From QHWF01 sp036848175 (GTDB lineage Bacteria; Acidobacteriota; Vicinamibacteria; Vicinamibacterales; CAVVIG01): a stretch of DNA of 54,440 bases. The DNA lies in NCBI GenBank assembly GCA_036848175.1, contig DAIUKO010000010.1:1-54440 (forward strand), written 5' to 3'. The position numbers and the translations under genes are program-made. Positions 44,045-53,208 of the stretch are shown piece after piece. Position 1 is the first letter of the stretch. Every line of letters begins with the position of its first letter. The notes under the pieces were generated by a model, which worked only from the letters and a program-made list of their open reading frames with translations, ran no database searches and was not told the DNA's origin.

Positions 44045-45535
44045 ATGCACACACACAAGACTCGGACGGCGCTGTTCGCACTCATCGTGATCGCGTTCAT
44101 CGCGTCGTCGGCCCGCGCCAGCGAGCTGAGCGACGACCTGAAGGCGCGCCGCGCGCGCGTGATGGAGAAGCTCGGGCCCGACGCCATCGCGATCCTCTGG
44201 AGCGCGCCGGGGGCGCGCTACTCGCTCGACATCGACTACGAATACCGGCAGGACAGCAACCTCTATTACCTGACCGGGATCACGCAGGAGGAAACCATCC
44301 TCGTGCTGATGCCCGGCAACGAGTCGAAGCGCGAGATCCTGTTCGTCTGGGATCGCAACCCGCTCCGCGAGCACTGGACCGGTCATCGCCTGACGCACGA
44401 GGAAGCGACCGCGCGCAGCGGCATCGAGACGATCCTCGATTCGAGCCAGTTCGACGCCTTCATCGCCGCGATCCTCGAGCGGCGCGGCTCTGCCGCGGTG
44501 GACAACAAGCAGGCCGCGAAGTTCTTCGACGCGCTCGCCGCCGGCCGCGGCCGCGTGGCGTTGACGCTCGAGACCGGCCGGTCCGTGAACGATCCGCTCA
44601 CCCCTGCGCTCGAGTTCGCGCGCAAGATCCGCGATCGCTTCGTCGGTTTCCAGGTGAGCGACGCGACGCCGATCCTGACCTCGCTGCGGCTGGTCAAGAC
44701 GCCCTACGAGCGCAGGATCCTCACCGCCAGCCTGGAGATCTCCAGCGACGCTCAACTCGCGGGCATGCGGGCGGCGCGCGCGGACGCCTACGAGTACGAA
44801 GTCGTCGCCGCGATCGAAGCAGTGCACCGATCGCGCGGCGCCGTCTCGTGGAGCTATCCGTCGATCGTCGGCAGTGGACCCAACGCGACGACGCTGCACT
44901 ATCACGGCGGCGAGCGCCAGATGCACACTGGCGATCTCGTCCTCGTCGACGCCGCCGCGAACTATCAGTACGCCTCGGGCGACATCACCCGCACCTATCC
45001 GGTCAGCGGCGCTTTCTCGCCCGAGCAGCGCGACATCTATCAGATCGTCCTGCGCGCGCAGGACGAGGGCATCAAGGAGGCGAAGGTCGGATCGTCGCTC
45101 GAAGAGATCCACAAGAAGACCGTGGACGTCGTCAAGGACGGCCTTCTGAAGCTCGGGCTGATTGCGGACGCGAGCGGCGATCAGTACAAGATGTGGTACA
45201 CGCACGGCTCCACGCACTACATCGGCCTCGACGTGCACGACGTCGGCGACCGCCGCGCGCCGCTGGCGCCCGGCATGACATTCGTCATCGAGCCGGGGAT
45301 CTACATCCGGCAGAGTGCGCTCGACATCCTGCCGCGCACGCCCGAGAACAACGCGCTCATCGAGAAGATTCAGCCCGCGGTCAAGAAATATGTGGACATC
45401 GGCATCCGCATCGAGGACTCGTTCCTGCTCGAAGAAAGCGGCGTGCGGAGGCTATCGGCGTCGGTGCCGCGAACGATAGAAGAGATCGAGGCGTTCCTCC
45501 AGAAGCGCCAGCCCCGCGCCACCACCCAGAGGTAA
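44045..45535 (+). CDS. Secreted Xaa-Pro aminopeptidase (aminopeptidase P family)
   Basis: 496 residues. After a signal peptide (ALFALIVIAFIASSARA) comes the creatinase-like N-terminal domain (SLDIDYEYRQDSNLYYLTG), then the pita-bread M24 domain. Dimetal ligands are visible: Asp in LVLVDAAANYQ, Asp in ASGDITRT, His in THYIGLDVHD, Glu in VIEPGIYI and Glu in IRIEDSFL. It removes N-terminal residues preceding proline, here apparently in the periplasm, consistent with scavenging together with the S9 peptidases. TraB/GumN follows after 3 bp. Confidence 0.92.
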   Translation: MHTHKTRTALFALIVIAFIASSARASELSDDLKARRARVMEKLGPDAIAILWSAPGARYSLDIDYEYRQDSNLYYLTGITQEETILVLMPGNESKREILFVWDRNPLREHWTGHRLTHEEATARSGIETILDSSQFDAFIAAILERRGSAAVDNKQAAKFFDALAAGRGRVALTLETGRSVNDPLTPALEFARKIRDRFVGFQVSDATPILTSLRLVKTPYERRILTASLEISSDAQLAGMRAARADAYEYEVVAAIEAVHRSRGAVSWSYPSIVGSGPNATTLHYHGGERQMHTGDLVLVDAAANYQYASGDITRTYPVSGAFSPEQRDIYQIVLRAQDEGIKEAKVGSSLEEIHKKTVDVVKDGLLKLGLIADASGDQYKMWYTHGSTHYIGLDVHDVGDRRAPLAPGMTFVIEPGIYIRQSALDILPRTPENNALIEKIQPAVKKYVDIGIRIEDSFLLEESGVRRLSASVPRTIEEIEAFLQKRQPRATTQR

Positions 45536-45538
45536 GCG

Positions 45539-46441
45539 ATGCGACGTTCGACGTTCCCGGTTCTTCGGTGGAAGTTCTCAGTTCTGCTCGCGCTCGCCAT
45601 CGCGGCGAGCGTGTTGACGCCGGCGCAGGCCGCGGCGCGCAGCTTCCTGTGGAAAGTCACGGGTAAGAACGGCGGCGTCGTCTACCTCGCCGGGTCGGTG
45701 CACATGCTGACACCGGCGCACTACCCGCTCGCGCCCGCGTTCGATGCCGCATACAAGGACTCGGACCTGCTCGTCGAGGAGCTCGACATGGCGGAGCTCC
45801 TCGCACCGACGACCCAGATGGCGTTCCTGTCGAAGGGGATGCTCAGCTCGGATCAGTCGCTCGACAAGCTGGTCTCGCCGGCCACGCTCGCGCTCGTCAA
45901 CAAGGCGCTCGCCGATCTCGGTCCGGCTGGCGAGATGCTCAAGAAGTTCAAACCATGGCTGCTGGCGATGACGCTCGAGCAGCTGGAGATGCAGAAGGCC
46001 GGCTACGACGCGAGCCTCGGTCTCGACAAGCACTTCTACGATCGCGCGCAGGAGAACAACAAGTCGGTGCAGGGGCTCGAGACGGCCGAGTACCAGATCT
46101 CCCGCTTCGAAGGGCTGACGATGGAACAGCAGGATCACCTGCTGGCGGAAACGCTCAAACAGCTGGAGACGGAGAAGACGAGCATCACCCGACTGCTCGA
46201 CGCGTGGAAGAGCGGCGATGCGCCGACGGTCGAGAAGATCGTCCTCGCCGATCTCAAGAACGATCCGGTGCTGTATCAGCGGCTGCTCGTCGAGCGCAAC
46301 CGCAACTGGCTGCCGAAGATCGACGATCTCTTCGCCCGCAAGGGCCGCGCGTTCGTCGTCGTCGGCGCCGCCCACCTCGTCGGCCCCGACGGTCTTCTGT
46401 CGATGCTCAAAGGCAAGGGCTATACGATCGAACAGCAGTAG
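45539..46441 (+). CDS. TraB/GumN family protein
   Basis: 300 residues with a signal peptide (LLALAIAASVLTPAQA) and the TraB/GumN (Tiki-like) signatures: FLWKVTG, YLAGSVHMLTPAHYPL (GxxH), LLVEELDM (Glu) and the C-terminal FVVVGAAHLVGPDGL. Members are proposed metal-dependent proteases, sharing the GxxH and E motifs with Tiki. Substrate unknown. Co-oriented and nearly abutting the aminopeptidase gene, hence likely co-transcribed. Confidence 0.92.
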   Translation: MRRSTFPVLRWKFSVLLALAIAASVLTPAQAAARSFLWKVTGKNGGVVYLAGSVHMLTPAHYPLAPAFDAAYKDSDLLVEELDMAELLAPTTQMAFLSKGMLSSDQSLDKLVSPATLALVNKALADLGPAGEMLKKFKPWLLAMTLEQLEMQKAGYDASLGLDKHFYDRAQENNKSVQGLETAEYQISRFEGLTMEQQDHLLAETLKQLETEKTSITRLLDAWKSGDAPTVEKIVLADLKNDPVLYQRLLVERNRNWLPKIDDLFARKGRAFVVVGAAHLVGPDGLLSMLKGKGYTIEQQ

Positions 46442-46474
46442 TGAACGCGAGGCCGACGACCCTGAACGCGGCGG

Positions 46475-47098
46475 TCAAGGTTCGAGGCATCTGCCGCTCG
46501 TGAGCAGGTGATCCGCCGCCACACGGATCAACGGATGCCCTGCGTCGCGGGCGCGCGTGAGCTGACGGCGTGCGTCGGCGGCGAACGTGTCGCGCTGCGC
46601 TTCGGTCCCGGAGCCTTCCAGCTGGCTCGCACACAGTTTGCGGTGGCCGGCGATCAAGTTCAGATACGGCGCGAGCCACGGCTGCGGCAGATCACGGAGA
46701 AGGTTGTCGATGAAGGCGGCTTCGAGCCGAGGCGAGTCGGCCATGCCTTCCCATATCTCGATGTGGGCGTCTGACGCGTACGAAGCGGCGATTCGCGCGC
46801 TGTCGCGGCGCGGAAACAAGCAGAAGAGGACACGCTCGATGCCGACGCGGTCCATGAACAGTTCCTGTTCCAGCGTCGAAGGGTTCCGCGGCGGCTTGAG
46901 CGCACTTCGAAACGTCTGCTCGCGGCTGCGATACTCAGCGAGCCTGGCCTGCACGTCAGCGGGCAGGTCGCGCGTCTGAGCCGCGGGCGCCATCGGATTG
47001 ACTGCCCACAGCAGCGCGTCGGCAACCGCTGCCGAACCGGTCGACTGCGGCGCGGTCGCCGCCAGACGCAGCAACGACACAATCAGGACGGCAAGCAC
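46475..47098 (-). CDS. Secreted protein of unknown function (207 aa)
   Basis: An N-terminal hydrophobic export signal (LAVLIVSLLRLAATA) is followed by a mainly helical domain (VQARLAEYRSREQTFRSAL, FIDNLLRDLPQPWLAPYLNL). It contains few Cys (FCLF, KLCAS, GRCLEP). GTG at 47098. No family recognised. It converges on traB/gumN and is divergent from the hydrolase unit with its structured leader. Confidence 0.65.
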   Translation of the reverse strand: MLAVLIVSLLRLAATAPQSTGSAAVADALLWAVNPMAPAAQTRDLPADVQARLAEYRSREQTFRSALKPPRNPSTLEQELFMDRVGIERVLFCLFPRRDSARIAASYASDAHIEIWEGMADSPRLEAAFIDNLLRDLPQPWLAPYLNLIAGHRKLCASQLEGSGTEAQRDTFAADARRQLTRARDAGHPLIRVAADHLLTSGRCLEP

Positions 47099-47237
47099 GC
47101 CTTAGCGTAACGCCGAAGCCGACCCCTTGCGGCCTGGCCGACCGGACTGATAGAGTGCGGACGCTGCACCGCAGCAGGTTGGCGCGGCCACCCGCGCACG
47201 GAGGTTGTGATGTAGAGCGTGATTCCCTGACAAACGC

Positions 47238-47316
47238 CAACAGCACAGGACCAGGTCCTGTTTACCGCTGATTGACAAGCCGTCGTGGCACGCGATGCCC
47301 GGCGGCTTTTGTATTT
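47238..47316 (+). ncRNA. Structured leader or small RNA ending in an intrinsic terminator
   Basis: Two adjacent hairpins. The first (47238-47274) has an ACAGGAC/GTCCTGT 7-bp core with outer CAGC/GCTG and CAA/TTG helices around an asymmetric TTACC bulge. The second (47277-47308) pairs AAGCCGTCG with CGGCGGCTT (one G-T wobble) and has an inner GGCA/TGCC helix; TTTTGTATTT follows. The first core is also a perfect 17-bp DNA palindrome (47245-47261), so an operator is possible instead. The terminator lies 43 bp before the hydrolase ATG, so this is either an attenuated leader or an independent sRNA; a weak promoter candidate is at 47127-47156. Confidence 0.5.
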
Positions 47317-47358
47317 CCGGCGTTGTTTTTTCCCGACCGCACACAAAGGAGACCGCAC

Positions 47359-48219
47359 ATGAGCGAGAACACGATGCAGGACCGCGTGACGAAGACGCCG
47401 GTGGTCTACACGATGCCCGGGATGGCGGACGTGACCGTTCGCCGGGAGACCTATCGAGTCACCGATACAGGCGCACTCACCATCGATCTCTACTGCCCGC
47501 CCGCGGCGGCGCGTGGAGCGCGAACCCCCGCCGTCGTCTTCGTGAGCGGATATCCCGACCTCGGCGCTCAGAAGATGTTCGGGTGCCCGCTCAAGGACAT
47601 GGCGTCGTACGTGTCGTGGGGACGACTCGCGGCGGCGTCGGGAATCGTGGGTATCACCTACGAGAACAGAGATCCGGCCGCGGATGTCCACGCCGTCTTT
47701 CAATACCTCCGCCACAACGCCGCGTCATGGGGGATCGACGAGAACAGGATTGCCGTCTGGTCGTGCTCCGGCAACGTGCCGAATGCGCTGTCCGTCCTGA
47801 TGCAGCCCGGCCAGGATTACCTGCGATGCGCCGTTCTCTGTTACGGACTGATGCTGGACTCCGACGGATCGACGATCGTGGCCGCCGCGGCGTCGCAATT
47901 CCATTTCGCGAATCCGAGCGCGGGAAAATCGGTCGACGATCTGCCGCGCGCTCTTCCGCTGTTCGTCGCGCGAGCCGGCCGCGACGAGTTTCCCGGCTTG
48001 AACGACACCATCGATCGATTCCTGGCGGGAGCGTTGCGCTGCAACCTGCCGATCACGTTCGTCAATCATGCCGAGGGACCGCACGCGTTCGACATGTTCG
48101 ACGACAGTGCGGCCTCTCGCGAGATCGTCAGGCGGATCCTGTCGTTCCTCCAATTTCATCTTCTGACATCGGCGGCTACGACGGCGGCTTCTGCGGAAAG
48201 TGTTTCTCGTACCACTTGA
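47359..48219 (+). CDS. Alpha/beta hydrolase
   Basis: 286 residues from the ATG at 47359, preceded by AAAGGAG; an in-frame upstream start lies inside the terminator region and is rejected. Motifs: PAVVFVSGYPD (oxyanion strand), nucleophile elbow VWSCSGNVP, acid in VARAGRDEFPG and His in AEGPHAFDMF. It has no signal peptide, so cytoplasmic. Esterase or small-molecule hydrolase of the dienelactone hydrolase/BAAT-like sort; substrate unknown. Expression may be controlled by the structured leader. The 3' end overlaps the convergent S9 peptidase by 44 bp. Confidence 0.85.
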   Translation: MSENTMQDRVTKTPVVYTMPGMADVTVRRETYRVTDTGALTIDLYCPPAAARGARTPAVVFVSGYPDLGAQKMFGCPLKDMASYVSWGRLAAASGIVGITYENRDPAADVHAVFQYLRHNAASWGIDENRIAVWSCSGNVPNALSVLMQPGQDYLRCAVLCYGLMLDSDGSTIVAAAASQFHFANPSAGKSVDDLPRALPLFVARAGRDEFPGLNDTIDRFLAGALRCNLPITFVNHAEGPHAFDMFDDSAASREIVRRILSFLQFHLLTSAATTAASAESVSRTT

Positions 48220-50242
48220 TCGAGCGATCGATCTGATCGACGACGTGCTTCGATTCGCGGATGCCGTGGCCTTCGCGCGGATAGCGCACCATGACCACCT
48301 CGGTGCCGACATCCTTCAGCGCGATATAGAACTGCTCGGCCTCCGCGATCGGCACGTCGTTGTCGTTCTCGCCGTGCATCAGCAGCGTCGGCGTGTGCGC
48401 GTTCGCGACGTGGCGAATCGCGGAGCGCTGCAGCAGCGTGTCCATCAGGTTGCCCTGATGCGGATAGACGCCCCACTCCATCGCCTCGTACTGGTTGTAA
48501 TAGGTCATGTAGTTGTAGCTGATGATGTTCGTGATGGCGGCGGTCGGAATCGCCGCCTTGAAGATGTTGGTCTGCGTCGGCAGCCACGTCGACAGCTGAC
48601 CGCCGTAGCTCGTGCCCTCGACGCCGAGCCGATCGCGATCGATCCACGGATAGCGGCGCAGCGCCGCGCTCACGCCGTAGAGCACGTCCTGCCCTTCGTT
48701 GCCGTTCTGATCCGCGAACACGGCATCGGCGAACGCCTGACCGTAGCCGGTTGAGCCGCGGTAGTTGACCATCAGCGTCGCCCACCCGCGCGCGGCGTAG
48801 ACCTGGTTCTTGAAGTTGAACGCCGGACCCTGCTGGCCGTGCGGTCCGCCGTGAATGTTGACGATCAACGGGTACTTCGTCCGGCCGGCGCCGGACGCCG
48901 CATCGGCGGCGAGACCGATCGGCTTGGTCAGAAACGCTTCGACCTCGAACTTGTTGTCGTTGGAGATGAACGTGAATGCGTCGACTTCGGCGATCGGTTT
49001 GTCGCGCAGCACGGCGGCATTGAGGTCGGTCATCTTCTTGCCAGTGACGTAGAGCTCCGCCTGGTCGGCCGGCGTAGCCAGCGCGTACGCGACCGTGTTC
49101 CCCCGCGCTGAAAATGAACCGACGGTGCCGCGCTCGTTGACGACGATCTCCGCTTTGCCGCCGTTGACCGGCATCCGATAGAGGCGCACGTTCCCGCGAT
49201 CCTGTACGGTGAACAGCACGGCGCCGTTGTCTGGCGTCCACTCCGGCACGCCCTGACGATTGTCGATGCTCGCGCCGACGTCGCGTCGGTTCGTGCCGTC
49301 GGCGTTCATCACCCACACATGCGTGTCCTCCATCGTCGTCTCACGATCGGTGAGGCCGCGCTTCGTCGCCTGGAAGGCGATCATCCTGCCGTCGGGCGAC
49401 CACTGCGGGTGGTACTCGTTGCTCTCCGTCGCGCTCAGGCGTCGGACCGACTTGTCGGCGAGCTTCAGCGCGTAGACGTCGTAGTTGAAGAACTCGTCAT
49501 CGTCCGCGTCGCGATTCGTGAGGAACAACAGCTCCTGCCCGTTCGGCGACCAGTCGATCGAATGCTCGTAGCCGTTGCCGTCGGTGAGCTGATCGATCCG
49601 ACCCGACGCCACGTCGACGACGAAGAGATGAAGCCGGCGGTTGTCGTTGAAGTGCGTCATCCCTTCGGCCGCGTCCGGCTTGTAGAGATACCGGGTGATG
49701 ACCATCGGGTCGCCGGTCGTGTCGGCGGTCTCCGGGCCCGGTACGGCTGACACGAACGCGATTCGCTTGCCGTCCGGAGACCAGGCGGCGCTCGTGCTGC
49801 TGCCGGGCAGCGGTGCGTTGGTCCCTGTCACTTCGGCGAGCAGTCGTGCGCCGGTGCCGTCAGGCTTCGCGATCACCAGGCCGCTTTTCCCGCCGGCGCG
49901 GCCGCGATAGGCGATCCATTGGCCGTCCGACGACCACTGCGGATCGCCGGACGATTCCTTGTCGGCGCCGAAGCGGACGCTCTTGCCGTCAGCCAGCGTC
50001 ATCACCGAGAGCTGACCGTAAGGCCGGCCGGGACCGTCGTTGTTGTCGACGACGTACGCGACGCGCGTGCCGTCGGGCGAGAGTTGCACGCTCGTCACCG
50101 ATCGCAGCTTCAGCAGGTCGCTGCTCTGCAGGGCGTTCGAGCGGTTCTGCGGCGACGCGACGTGCGGACCGGCGATCGCCAGTGCCGCAGCGACGATCAA
50201 CTGATGTGGGCGCAGGAAGGTTGTCCTAAGCATGCCGCGCAT
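48176..50242 (-). CDS. S9 family peptidase (dipeptidyl peptidase type, secreted)
   Basis: 688 residues. Signal peptide near the N-terminus (LIVAAALAIAGPHVA), beta-propeller with SPDG/WSPDGK repeats (about 50-400) and a C-terminal hydrolase domain: LIVNIHGGPHGQQG, nucleophile in GTSYGGQ, acid in HGENDNDVP and His in PREGHGIRE. A full triad suggests an active exopeptidase in the periplasm. The same length as the S9 protein at 26290 but clearly divergent. An 11-copy palindromic array lies just upstream of its start. Confidence 0.94.
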   Translation of the reverse strand: MRGMLRTTFLRPHQLIVAAALAIAGPHVASPQNRSNALQSSDLLKLRSVTSVQLSPDGTRVAYVVDNNDGPGRPYGQLSVMTLADGKSVRFGADKESSGDPQWSSDGQWIAYRGRAGGKSGLVIAKPDGTGARLLAEVTGTNAPLPGSSTSAAWSPDGKRIAFVSAVPGPETADTTGDPMVITRYLYKPDAAEGMTHFNDNRRLHLFVVDVASGRIDQLTDGNGYEHSIDWSPNGQELLFLTNRDADDDEFFNYDVYALKLADKSVRRLSATESNEYHPQWSPDGRMIAFQATKRGLTDRETTMEDTHVWVMNADGTNRRDVGASIDNRQGVPEWTPDNGAVLFTVQDRGNVRLYRMPVNGGKAEIVVNERGTVGSFSARGNTVAYALATPADQAELYVTGKKMTDLNAAVLRDKPIAEVDAFTFISNDNKFEVEAFLTKPIGLAADAASGAGRTKYPLIVNIHGGPHGQQGPAFNFKNQVYAARGWATLMVNYRGSTGYGQAFADAVFADQNGNEGQDVLYGVSAALRRYPWIDRDRLGVEGTSYGGQLSTWLPTQTNIFKAAIPTAAITNIISYNYMTYYNQYEAMEWGVYPHQGNLMDTLLQRSAIRHVANAHTPTLLMHGENDNDVPIAEAEQFYIALKDVGTEVVMVRYPREGHGIRESKHVVDQIDRSIKWYEKHFPQKPPS

Positions 50243-50264
50243 TTTATCGCCTGACCGAACAACC

Positions 50265-50385
50265 GGTCAGACCCAGGTCAGACTCAGGTCAGACCGCGGT
50301 CAGACTCGGGTCAGACCGCGGTCAGACTCGGGTCAGACCGTGGTCAGACCGTGGTCAGACCCAGGTCAGACCGCGGTCAGACCGT
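50265..50385. repeat. Tandem array: 11 copies of an 11-bp unit with palindromic core
   Basis: Consensus GGTCAGACYSN. Most units contain the odd palindrome GGTC-A-GACC; the three-base tail varies (CCA, TCA, CGC, TCG, CGT). Every unit starts exactly 11 bp after the last. It fills the space between the S9 peptidase start (50242) and the flippase stop (50399). Confidence 0.95.
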
Positions 50386-50398
50386 CGAAGGGATCGTC

Positions 50399-51910
50399 CT
50401 AGTCGGCGAGGACGGTTCGGGCGGAGCGCATCGACACGCGTTCCCAGACCCGGCGGATCGCCATCCATTCTTCGGGAACGAGTGCGCGGACAATCACGAT
50501 GGCGGTGGCGTAGGCGAGCGCGTATGCCCCGCCACAGACGATCACCACGGCCGCCGGCGGCGCAGACAGGAGCGCGAGCCGGACGGCCGCCGCGACGAGG
50601 GCGGCTGCGGCCGCTGCAGCCGCGATGCGGCCGAGCGCCGCGAACGGCGCGAAATCGGCGCGGCGGAGATGCATGACGCGGCTCAACCTGACCGCGGCCG
50701 CGACCGTGCCGACGACCTGGGCCGCGACCATGACGACGATCGTGCCGACCAGGCCGAGACGGCCGATTCCGATCGCGAACGCCACCACGGTCGCCGCGAA
50801 CAGGACGAGTCGAATCTTCAGCAGGAAGAATCGCTGCTCGGCGTAGGCGCGCGTAATCGGATCCAGCACGATCACGCCGGTCGGAATCACCGTGAGGTAG
50901 ATCGCGAACACCGGCCAGCTCGCCAGGTACTGTCTCGTGAACAACAGGACAATGAACTCGCGGCCGACCACGATGAGGAAGGCGTACATCGGAAAGTAGA
51001 CGAGCGCCAGCTTGCGCGCGACGCTGGCGACGAGGCCGATAATCGGCCGCGGATCCTGCTCCTGCTCGAGGCGGCTGACGCGGGGAAGCATCACCGAGCC
51101 CACCGATTCGCGGAGCAGACCGATCAGCGGCAGATTGAAGACGCCGACCGCGAAGATCGCATACGCCGTCGCCCCGAACGCGTGCGCCACGAAGTAATGC
51201 GGGACGTCGTTCTGGAGCTTGAACACCAGCGCCGACAAGCCGAGCGGCAGCGCGTACGAGGCTTGCGATCGCAGCAGCGGCCAATCGAACTCCGTCCAGA
51301 ACCGGGGATAGTGGCCGTGCATGTAGACGACGAGCACCGCGATCTGCAGGACACCGAGCACGACTCCCGCATCGATCAGCGCTCGCACCGAACCGGCGGT
51401 GAGCGCGGCGAGCATGAACGCCGCCGTCCGCACCGCCTGATTGCCGATGATGAACGCCGTCGAGGCGCGCACGTCCTGGCGGGCGACGGCGATGATGTCG
51501 AGGAACGATCCCACCGTCCACGTCAGAATCACCAGACCGATCTGCGCCGCGTACGGCACCAGCGCGTGGCTGTCGAAGAGGCGTTCGAGCACGCCCGGCC
51601 ACAGCCACAACGCGGCGGCCGCCAATCCTCCGACGGCCGCGTGCACCAGCATGATGTGCATCACGATCGATCCGTGACCGTCGCGGCCGCGCGGCAGGAA
51701 GTAGAACGCGCTCATGCCGAAGCCGAGCGGCAGGATCGTCGTCGCGGTGCCGACGATGAGGAACGCCTGCTTGTAGAGGCCGAACTCGCTCTGGGAGAGC
51801 GTCCGCACGAGCACGAGCGGCAGCGCCATCGTCAGAGCGAAGCCAATGGTCTTGGCGATCAGGAGCCAGAATGCTTGAGCCGTGAGCGAGCGGGTGCGAG
51901 GAGCCGGCAT
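50399..51910 (-). CDS. Flippase-like polysaccharide export protein (MOP superfamily)
   Basis: 503 residues with about 12-14 transmembrane helices and no large soluble domain. The N-terminus (LTAQAFWLLIAKTIGFALTM, LVRTLSQSEFGLYKQAFL) is typical of Wzx/oligosaccharide flippases. The ATG at 51910 lies right after the glycosyltransferase stop (one base between them), and longer in-frame starts overlap that gene. It probably translocates a lipid-linked glycan made with the adjacent glycosyltransferase. Confidence 0.88.
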   Translation of the reverse strand: MPAPRTRSLTAQAFWLLIAKTIGFALTMALPLVLVRTLSQSEFGLYKQAFLIVGTATTILPLGFGMSAFYFLPRGRDGHGSIVMHIMLVHAAVGGLAAAALWLWPGVLERLFDSHALVPYAAQIGLVILTWTVGSFLDIIAVARQDVRASTAFIIGNQAVRTAAFMLAALTAGSVRALIDAGVVLGVLQIAVLVVYMHGHYPRFWTEFDWPLLRSQASYALPLGLSALVFKLQNDVPHYFVAHAFGATAYAIFAVGVFNLPLIGLLRESVGSVMLPRVSRLEQEQDPRPIIGLVASVARKLALVYFPMYAFLIVVGREFIVLLFTRQYLASWPVFAIYLTVIPTGVIVLDPITRAYAEQRFFLLKIRLVLFAATVVAFAIGIGRLGLVGTIVVMVAAQVVGTVAAAVRLSRVMHLRRADFAPFAALGRIAAAAAAAALVAAAVRLALLSAPPAAVVIVCGGAYALAYATAIVIVRALVPEEWMAIRRVWERVSMRSARTVLAD

Positions 51911-51911
51911 G

Positions 51912-53144
51912 TCAGCCTGCCGATACCTGCGCGATGAGCTGTGAAATCCGCTCCACGCGCTCGTCCCACGTGTTCTGGCTGGCCATCCTCTGACGATGAG
52001 CCACGCGCTCGGGCGAACGATCGTGGATCGCTTCAGCGATGCCCTCGATCCACTCGTCCGCCGTGTTGGCAAACGTGATCAGCTCCCCGAACGGCTCGAG
52101 CGCCGCGAGCGGTTTGCTGACGACTGGCTTTCCTGCCGCCATGTACTCGTACGCCTTGAGCGGATCGGCGAGCTGTTTGTTCTCGGTGAGGACGTAGGGA
52201 ATCAGGCAGGCATCGAACGCCTTCAAGTACGACGGCAATGCCGACAAGGCGCGACGGCCGACCAGGTGGACGTTCGGGAGCGATGCGAGCGCCGACAGCG
52301 CCGGCGATTGCGCACATGCCGGCCCGACGACGACGAACGTCCAATCGGGGCGGCGACGGAAGACCTCTTCGAGCAGCGCGGCGTCGAAGTAGTCGGGCAC
52401 GATGCGCGTGACACAGCCGATGATCGGGTGAGGCAAGTCGCGCACGTCAGCCGCCACAGGCAACTCGGGATCCTGGGCGGTCGCGAACAAATCGTAGTCG
52501 ACGCCGTTGCGAACCAGATGCGTGTTCGCATTGACGGCGCGCTTCCTCTCGTGCAGTCCCTCGGATACCGTCAGGACGAGATCGGCCGACGCGAGCAGCT
52601 CCGCTTCGTCGTCCTCGACCTTGGCGCGGTCGGCCCCCGTGAACGCCGCGTACTCGTCATAGCAGTGATACACAACCGCGCGTGCGCCGTCGATCTCTCG
52701 AATCACCTCGGCGAACGACGGATGCCAAATATAAAGGACCGGCCGTTTCATCCCCAGCCGATCCAGGATGCGCGTCATGGCCTGCGACCGCAGATGCCGC
52801 GACACGCGATCGACGCGCGGGAATCGATACGTGTACGGGAGCCATCGGGGAGGTCGATAGGTGTGCAGTGTGTCGCTGATTCGGGTCAGCGCACCACCGT
52901 CCGCGCTGTCGCGAAAAACGTCGCGCAGATACCAGGGCGACGACGTGAACAGCACGCGGTTGCGCCGCGCGAGCCTCGACATCACGTGGTGGCGGCAGCG
53001 CGGGACGTCCGTCCACCGGTCGACGGCAAAGGAAACGATCGATGCGCCTTCGAGCGCCGACTTGAGGTAGCCGCGGTGAGGAAAAATGGAATTCTCGAAC
53101 TCAGCCGTGGCCTTCGAGACACGATTGACAAGCGGAGCCGACAT
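51912..53144 (-). CDS. Glycosyltransferase (GT-B, family 4-like)
   Basis: About 410 residues. The C-terminal half has the GT-B nucleotide-sugar site: LVRNGVDYDLF, IIGCVTRIVPDYFD, FVVVGPA, VHLVGRRALSALPSYLKAFDACLIPY and KAYEYMAAGKPVVS with the Glu-containing ELITF region. The N-terminal acceptor domain includes VVYHCYDEYAAF and LTVSEGLHERK. Probably builds a surface polysaccharide with the flippase. ATG at 53144 is a tentative start; longer in-frame starts reach 53279 but run into the divergent M28 gene. Confidence 0.88.
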   Translation of the reverse strand: MSAPLVNRVSKATAEFENSIFPHRGYLKSALEGASIVSFAVDRWTDVPRCRHHVMSRLARRNRVLFTSSPWYLRDVFRDSADGGALTRISDTLHTYRPPRWLPYTYRFPRVDRVSRHLRSQAMTRILDRLGMKRPVLYIWHPSFAEVIREIDGARAVVYHCYDEYAAFTGADRAKVEDDEAELLASADLVLTVSEGLHERKRAVNANTHLVRNGVDYDLFATAQDPELPVAADVRDLPHPIIGCVTRIVPDYFDAALLEEVFRRRPDWTFVVVGPACAQSPALSALASLPNVHLVGRRALSALPSYLKAFDACLIPYVLTENKQLADPLKAYEYMAAGKPVVSKPLAALEPFGELITFANTADEWIEGIAEAIHDRSPERVAHRQRMASQNTWDERVERISQLIAQVSAG

Positions 53145-53208
53145 CTCGGGCGTGGAGGTGCAAGGGCGGATCCAAGCTGGTCGAGCTATCATTCGCCCGG
53201 AGGTTTCC

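Noticed and set aside
43321..45666. 781-codon plus-strand frame spanning FAD oxidase and aminopeptidase genes
   Set aside because: Out of frame with both real genes and Arg-rich throughout.
47127..47316. tRNA or other known RNA gene
   Set aside because: No cloverleaf, anticodon stem or CCA end could be drawn; kept only as an unnamed structured element.
50265..50385. CRISPR array
   Set aside because: Units are 11 bp with no spacers and no cas genes nearby.
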